6,249 nt of DNA from Actinomycetes bacterium (lineage in GTDB: Bacteria > Actinomycetota > Acidimicrobiia > Acidimicrobiales > SZUA-35): assembly GCA_024227975.1 (NCBI GenBank), contig JAAETV010000259.1, forward strand, positions 1 through 6,249, written 5' to 3'. The notes under the pieces were generated by a model. It was given only the letters and a program-made list of their open reading frames with translations. It had not been told where the DNA came from and did no database searches. The translations under genes and the position numbers were made by a program. This document shows positions 3,385 through 6,249 of the stretch, piece after piece (position 1 is the first letter of the stretch; every line of letters starts with the position of its first letter).

Positions 3385-6249
3385 CGGGGCCGAGCGGAGC
3401 ACCTCGGTGCAATCGGCGACTTCGAGCGGACGGTACATGAGATAGCCCTGGGCGTAGTCGCAGCCCAAATCGGCCAGCACCTCGTACTGGACCTGTTCCT
3501 CGATGCCTTCGGCCACCGTCTTGGCCCCCAGGCCCCGGGCCAGCGAGATGATCGACCGTACGACCTCACGCTCCCGTTCCCGCTCAGGGTCGGCCAGCGG
3601 GTCGACGAAGACCTTGTCGATTTTCAGGATGTCGAATTCATAGCGCTGGAGGTAGCCGAGCGATGAGTAGCCGGTACCGAAGTCATCGATGGCCAGTGGG
3701 AACCCAGCGGTCCGGAGGGCGCGCATCCGGGCGGCGACGACATCAGTGTTATCGATCAGCACCGATTCCGTCACCTCTATTGTCACCAGACCAGGATCGA
3801 CCTCAGCCTCGTCGACGATGCGGAGGACCCGCGAGACGATGTCCTCTCTGCGCAACTGGTGAACCGACATGTTCACACCGACGCCGAAGCCACTCAGGCC
3901 TTCCTCGTCCCATGATCGGATCTGCCGGCAGGCGGTCCGTAGAGCCCAGTCGCCGACCGCGTCGATCTGATCCGACTGCTCAGCAATTTCGATGAAGGTC
4001 AGCGGCGAGATGGCACCGAGGCGAGGGTGGATCCAACGGGAGAGCGCTTCGAGCGATCGAACGTTGCCGGAGGCGATGTCGATCACCGGCTGGTACACGA
4101 GCCTGAACTCGTCCTTCTCCAGCCCCCGGGTGATACCCGATCGCAACTCCAGCCGCTCGGTGACCTCCAAGGCCATTGCCGCTTCAAACAGCACGACGCT
4201 GGCCGAGCCCGACTGCTTGGCCACTGAGAGGGCGATGTTGGAATCCCGAACCAGGTTGTGGGCCTCGACGTCGGCGTCTGCTTCGAATACGACCCCGGCA
4301 TCGGCCTGGATGGTGATCTCATGGGTGTCGACAGAGATCGGCTGGGCCAGCACTTCGAGGATCCGCTCAGCCAAGGCCACTGCGTCGGCAGCACTCGGGG
4401 CGTTGCGCATCAGTAGCACGAACTCGTCCCCACCGAGCCGGGCCACGGTGTCGTCGAGCCGAGCCGTCTTGCGGATCAGCGACGAGAAGTTGATCAGCAC
4501 CTCATCAGCCACGGTCGGGGCCAGCGCGTCGTTGACCGCCTTGAAATCCCGGATGTTGAAGGTGATGACGGCCAACGATGAACCGGTGATGTCCGTCCGG
4601 CGGATCGAGAGCTCCAGTTCCTCGAGGAAGCCCGTCCGGTTGGGAAGCAGGGTCAACCGGTCGGTGACCTTTGCGTCGAGAAGGTCCCGCTCGAGGCGCC
4701 GCTTCTCAGTGACGTCACTGGCATTGATCACGAGTCCTTCGATCTCGGGCACACTGCACATGTTCGTCATCACGAACCGCATCAGTCGGATCGACTCGTC
4801 GGAGGCCTGGAATCGGATCTCGTACCAGCTGTGATCGTCGGGGTTGTCCAAGGACCTGGCCACCCCCTCGTCGAACGCTTCGACATCGTGGCGGTGAACC
4901 AGCCGGAACAGCGGCCTGTTCAGCACCTCGTCTGGCTCATACCCGAGGATCTGGCGAATCGTGTCGCTGACATAGCTCACTGAACCGTCGGCATCCATCA
5001 CAACGACCATGTCAGTAGAGCGCTCGACCAGGGCCCGGAACCGCCGCTCGCTGGAGGCAATCCGGCGGTTCGCCGCTTCCTCACTCTTCTGCTGGGCCAA
5101 GGCCTCGAGACCCTCGAACGAGTCAATTAGGAGTCCGGCATCTCGAATCAGCAGATCAGCGACTCTCTGTACCGCGGGAGGCAGCGACTGGTCGAGGCCA
5201 CTCAGCTCGATGCCGCGGGCCGAGCCCGTCTTCAAGGCAGTGGGGAGGGCGATGACGTTGCGCCCCTCGTCCCGGTCGACATAGGCCACGTCGACATCGC
5301 GGCTGATGAGCAGCGACACCAACTCGGGCAGCCGATTGATGATTGCAGACTTCGACTCGAGGGCGGCCAACTCGGCAACCTGGGCTGCCAGATGGCGATC
5401 GAGTAGGGCGGTATCGCGCTGGTCGATGAGCAACCGCACGACGCGGGCTATCACCAGGATCGACAGGATCACCGAAGCCGCTATCAGGAAGGCGATCGAT
5501 ACCGGCGACTGGTCGTTGCCGACTAGGAGGACCAAGATCGGGGCGCTGATGGCGGTCGAAATGATGCTCAGCCGGAGCGGTCCGACCGAGACTTCGGCCT
5601 CGAGGTCCCTTTCCAGCAACTGATCGGCCAAGGGGTGACGGAACGCCTGAACCAGCAGGCCGAAGACGATGGGCGACAGCGCGATGGTCAACCACAGTCC
5701 CTGATCCCAGACCAATGAGTATGAGGCAGCCAGGTCGACAACGAAGAAGGTGAACCCGGCACTACCGAGCAGGTAGTAGACCGGTGACCGGCTTCCCGGC
5801 GTTGCCGTTATGCGGACGAACACCGTGAAGGTCACCAGGATGATCAGGTTGTAGACCCCGTTCATCGCCCGAGTGTCGAGCGGGACGATGTCACTCAGCA
5901 CATAGTCAGCGAAGAAGATCACCCATAGGACCATCAGCAGAGCCGCCACTACCGCCCCGGCGTCGAGCCAGGCGTCGAAGTTGCGCCGAGGTGAGCGAGC
6001 CCGGTGGGCCATGATGGCAGACCGCAGAAACAGAAGGTACGCCGGGATGTGCAGCAGGTCAGCCGGCGAAGGAATGGGCGACTCGACCCCCACCATCTCC
6101 CCGTGGACCCCTCTGACCACGAAACCGACGCACATCAAGACGGCGCAGCCGACGATGCCGTTCATGAAACGTCGGGTCTTGCCTACATGGCGACGGCTGC
6201 TCAGGTACAGAAGGACCGTGGCGAAGATCGACCAACTGAGAATGGCATA
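3367..6249 (-). CDS. Membrane-anchored PAS-GGDEF-EAL protein, likely c-di-GMP phosphodiesterase; 5' end outside the window
   Basis: Controls cyclic di-GMP at the membrane. Residues are numbered from the Met at 6165. About seven to nine hydrophobic segments fill the visible N-terminus to residue 246. A short coiled-coil (249-270), a linker, a PAS/PAC sensor (about 372-485, DGSVSYVSDTIRQILGY), GGDEF (about 500-660) and EAL (about 680-925) follow. EAL residues are complete: E706 in EALSRW, N765, E797 in EVTE, D827-D828 in DDFGTGYSS, K848, E886 and Q906 in QGY. The GGDEF motif (578-582) and RxxD inhibitory site (569-572) are intact, as are Asn545 and Asp554. The first metal-binding Asp is Asn537, in FNIRDFK where FDIDxFK is usual, and the GHxxGD loop reads APTVAD. 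Hydrolysis of c-di-GMP is therefore the likely net activity, with GGDEF as a GTP- or c-di-GMP-sensing partner (inference). Upstream of 6165 the frame stays open for 28 codons to the edge and encodes another membrane helix (YAILSWSIFATVLLYL), so 6165 is not the start. Confidence 0.93.
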   Translation of the reverse strand, partial: YAILSWSIFATVLLYLSSRRHVGKTRRFMNGIVGCAVLMCVGFVVRGVHGEMVGVESPIPSPADLLHIPAYLLFLRSAIMAHRARSPRRNFDAWLDAGAVVAALLMVLWVIFFADYVLSDIVPLDTRAMNGVYNLIILVTFTVFVRITATPGSRSPVYYLLGSAGFTFFVVDLAASYSLVWDQGLWLTIALSPIVFGLLVQAFRHPLADQLLERDLEAEVSVGPLRLSIISTAISAPILVLLVGNDQSPVSIAFLIAASVILSILVIARVVRLLIDQRDTALLDRHLAAQVAELAALESKSAIINRLPELVSLLISRDVDVAYVDRDEGRNVIALPTALKTGSARGIELSGLDQSLPPAVQRVADLLIRDAGLLIDSFEGLEALAQQKSEEAANRRIASSERRFRALVERSTDMVVVMDADGSVSYVSDTIRQILGYEPDEVLNRPLFRLVHRHDVEAFDEGVARSLDNPDDHSWYEIRFQASDESIRLMRFVMTNMCSVPEIEGLVINASDVTEKRRLERDLLDAKVTDRLTLLPNRTGFLEELELSIRRTDITGSSLAVITFNIRDFKAVNDALAPTVADEVLINFSSLIRKTARLDDTVARLGGDEFVLLMRNAPSAADAVALAERILEVLAQPISVDTHEITIQADAGVVFEADADVEAHNLVRDSNIALSVAKQSGSASVVLFEAAMALEVTERLELRSGITRGLEKDEFRLVYQPVIDIASGNVRSLEALSRWIHPRLGAISPLTFIEIAEQSDQIDAVGDWALRTACRQIRSWDEEGLSGFGVGVNMSVHQLRREDIVSRVLRIVDEAEVDPGLVTIEVTESVLIDNTDVVAARMRALRTAGFPLAIDDFGTGYSSLGYLQRYEFDILKIDKVFVDPLADPEREREREVVRSIISLARGLGAKTVAEGIEEQVQYEVLADLGCDYAQGYLMYRPLEVADCTEVLRSAPVRAKA

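Noticed and set aside
3560..3600. Glu-Arg repeat (EREREREVV) near the end of the EAL domain
   Set aside because: It lies in the variable loop between the active-site Lys strand and the following helix, where charged insertions are common, and does not disrupt any catalytic residue.
3992..4834. A 280-codon open frame on the plus strand opposite the GGDEF-EAL gene
   Set aside because: It is antisense to the PAS and GGDEF domains, its translation is very Ser/Arg-rich without domain features, and it is explained by the codon bias of the real gene on the other strand.

Overview
The window is GC-rich bacterial DNA with strong G/C preference at third codon positions. Ribosome binding sites are modest, and the protein families have the style I associate with Actinobacteriota, possibly the Acidimicrobiia. 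The lineage is an inference from composition and remembered protein similarity; no rRNA or other marker gene is present.

Layout, left to right. (1) The minus strand at the left edge carries the first 171 residues of a beta-type SPPY DNA methyltransferase, cut by the window edge. (2) Just upstream of it on the same strand is a doubtful small ORF. It starts like a one-helix membrane protein but overlaps the methyltransferase by about 140 bases in another frame. (3) Next on the minus strand is a 367-residue membrane protein. It has a two-helix pore module like a potassium channel, an altered filter (TLGFV) and a long soluble C-terminal part. (4) Divergent from it, with 36 bp between start codons, is a plus-strand lipoprotein of the ProX/OpuCC osmoprotectant-binding family, without a permease or ATPase gene in view. 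(5) A stretch of about 390 bp without a full gene follows. It holds a 33-codon minus-strand remnant that resembles the C-terminal tail of actinobacterial WD40-repeat proteins, a weak plus-strand ORF, and hairpins. (6) The right half is one large minus-strand gene for a membrane-anchored PAS-GGDEF-EAL protein. Its reading frame is open to the right edge, so the true start lies outside the window.

The channel-like protein and the osmoprotectant-binding protein make a plausible osmotic or ion-homeostasis pair by position and family, but nothing in the sequence proves they work together. The PAS-GGDEF-EAL protein looks like a c-di-GMP phosphodiesterase. Its EAL residues are all in place, while the GGDEF domain keeps GGDEF and the RxxD inhibitory site but has Asn in place of the first metal-binding Asp. 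I see no sign of a wholly new multi-gene system. The points most worth a second look are the altered pore filter, the lopsided GGDEF/EAL domains, the WD40-tail remnant and the overlapping small ORF. No tRNA, rRNA, CRISPR array or insertion sequence was found.
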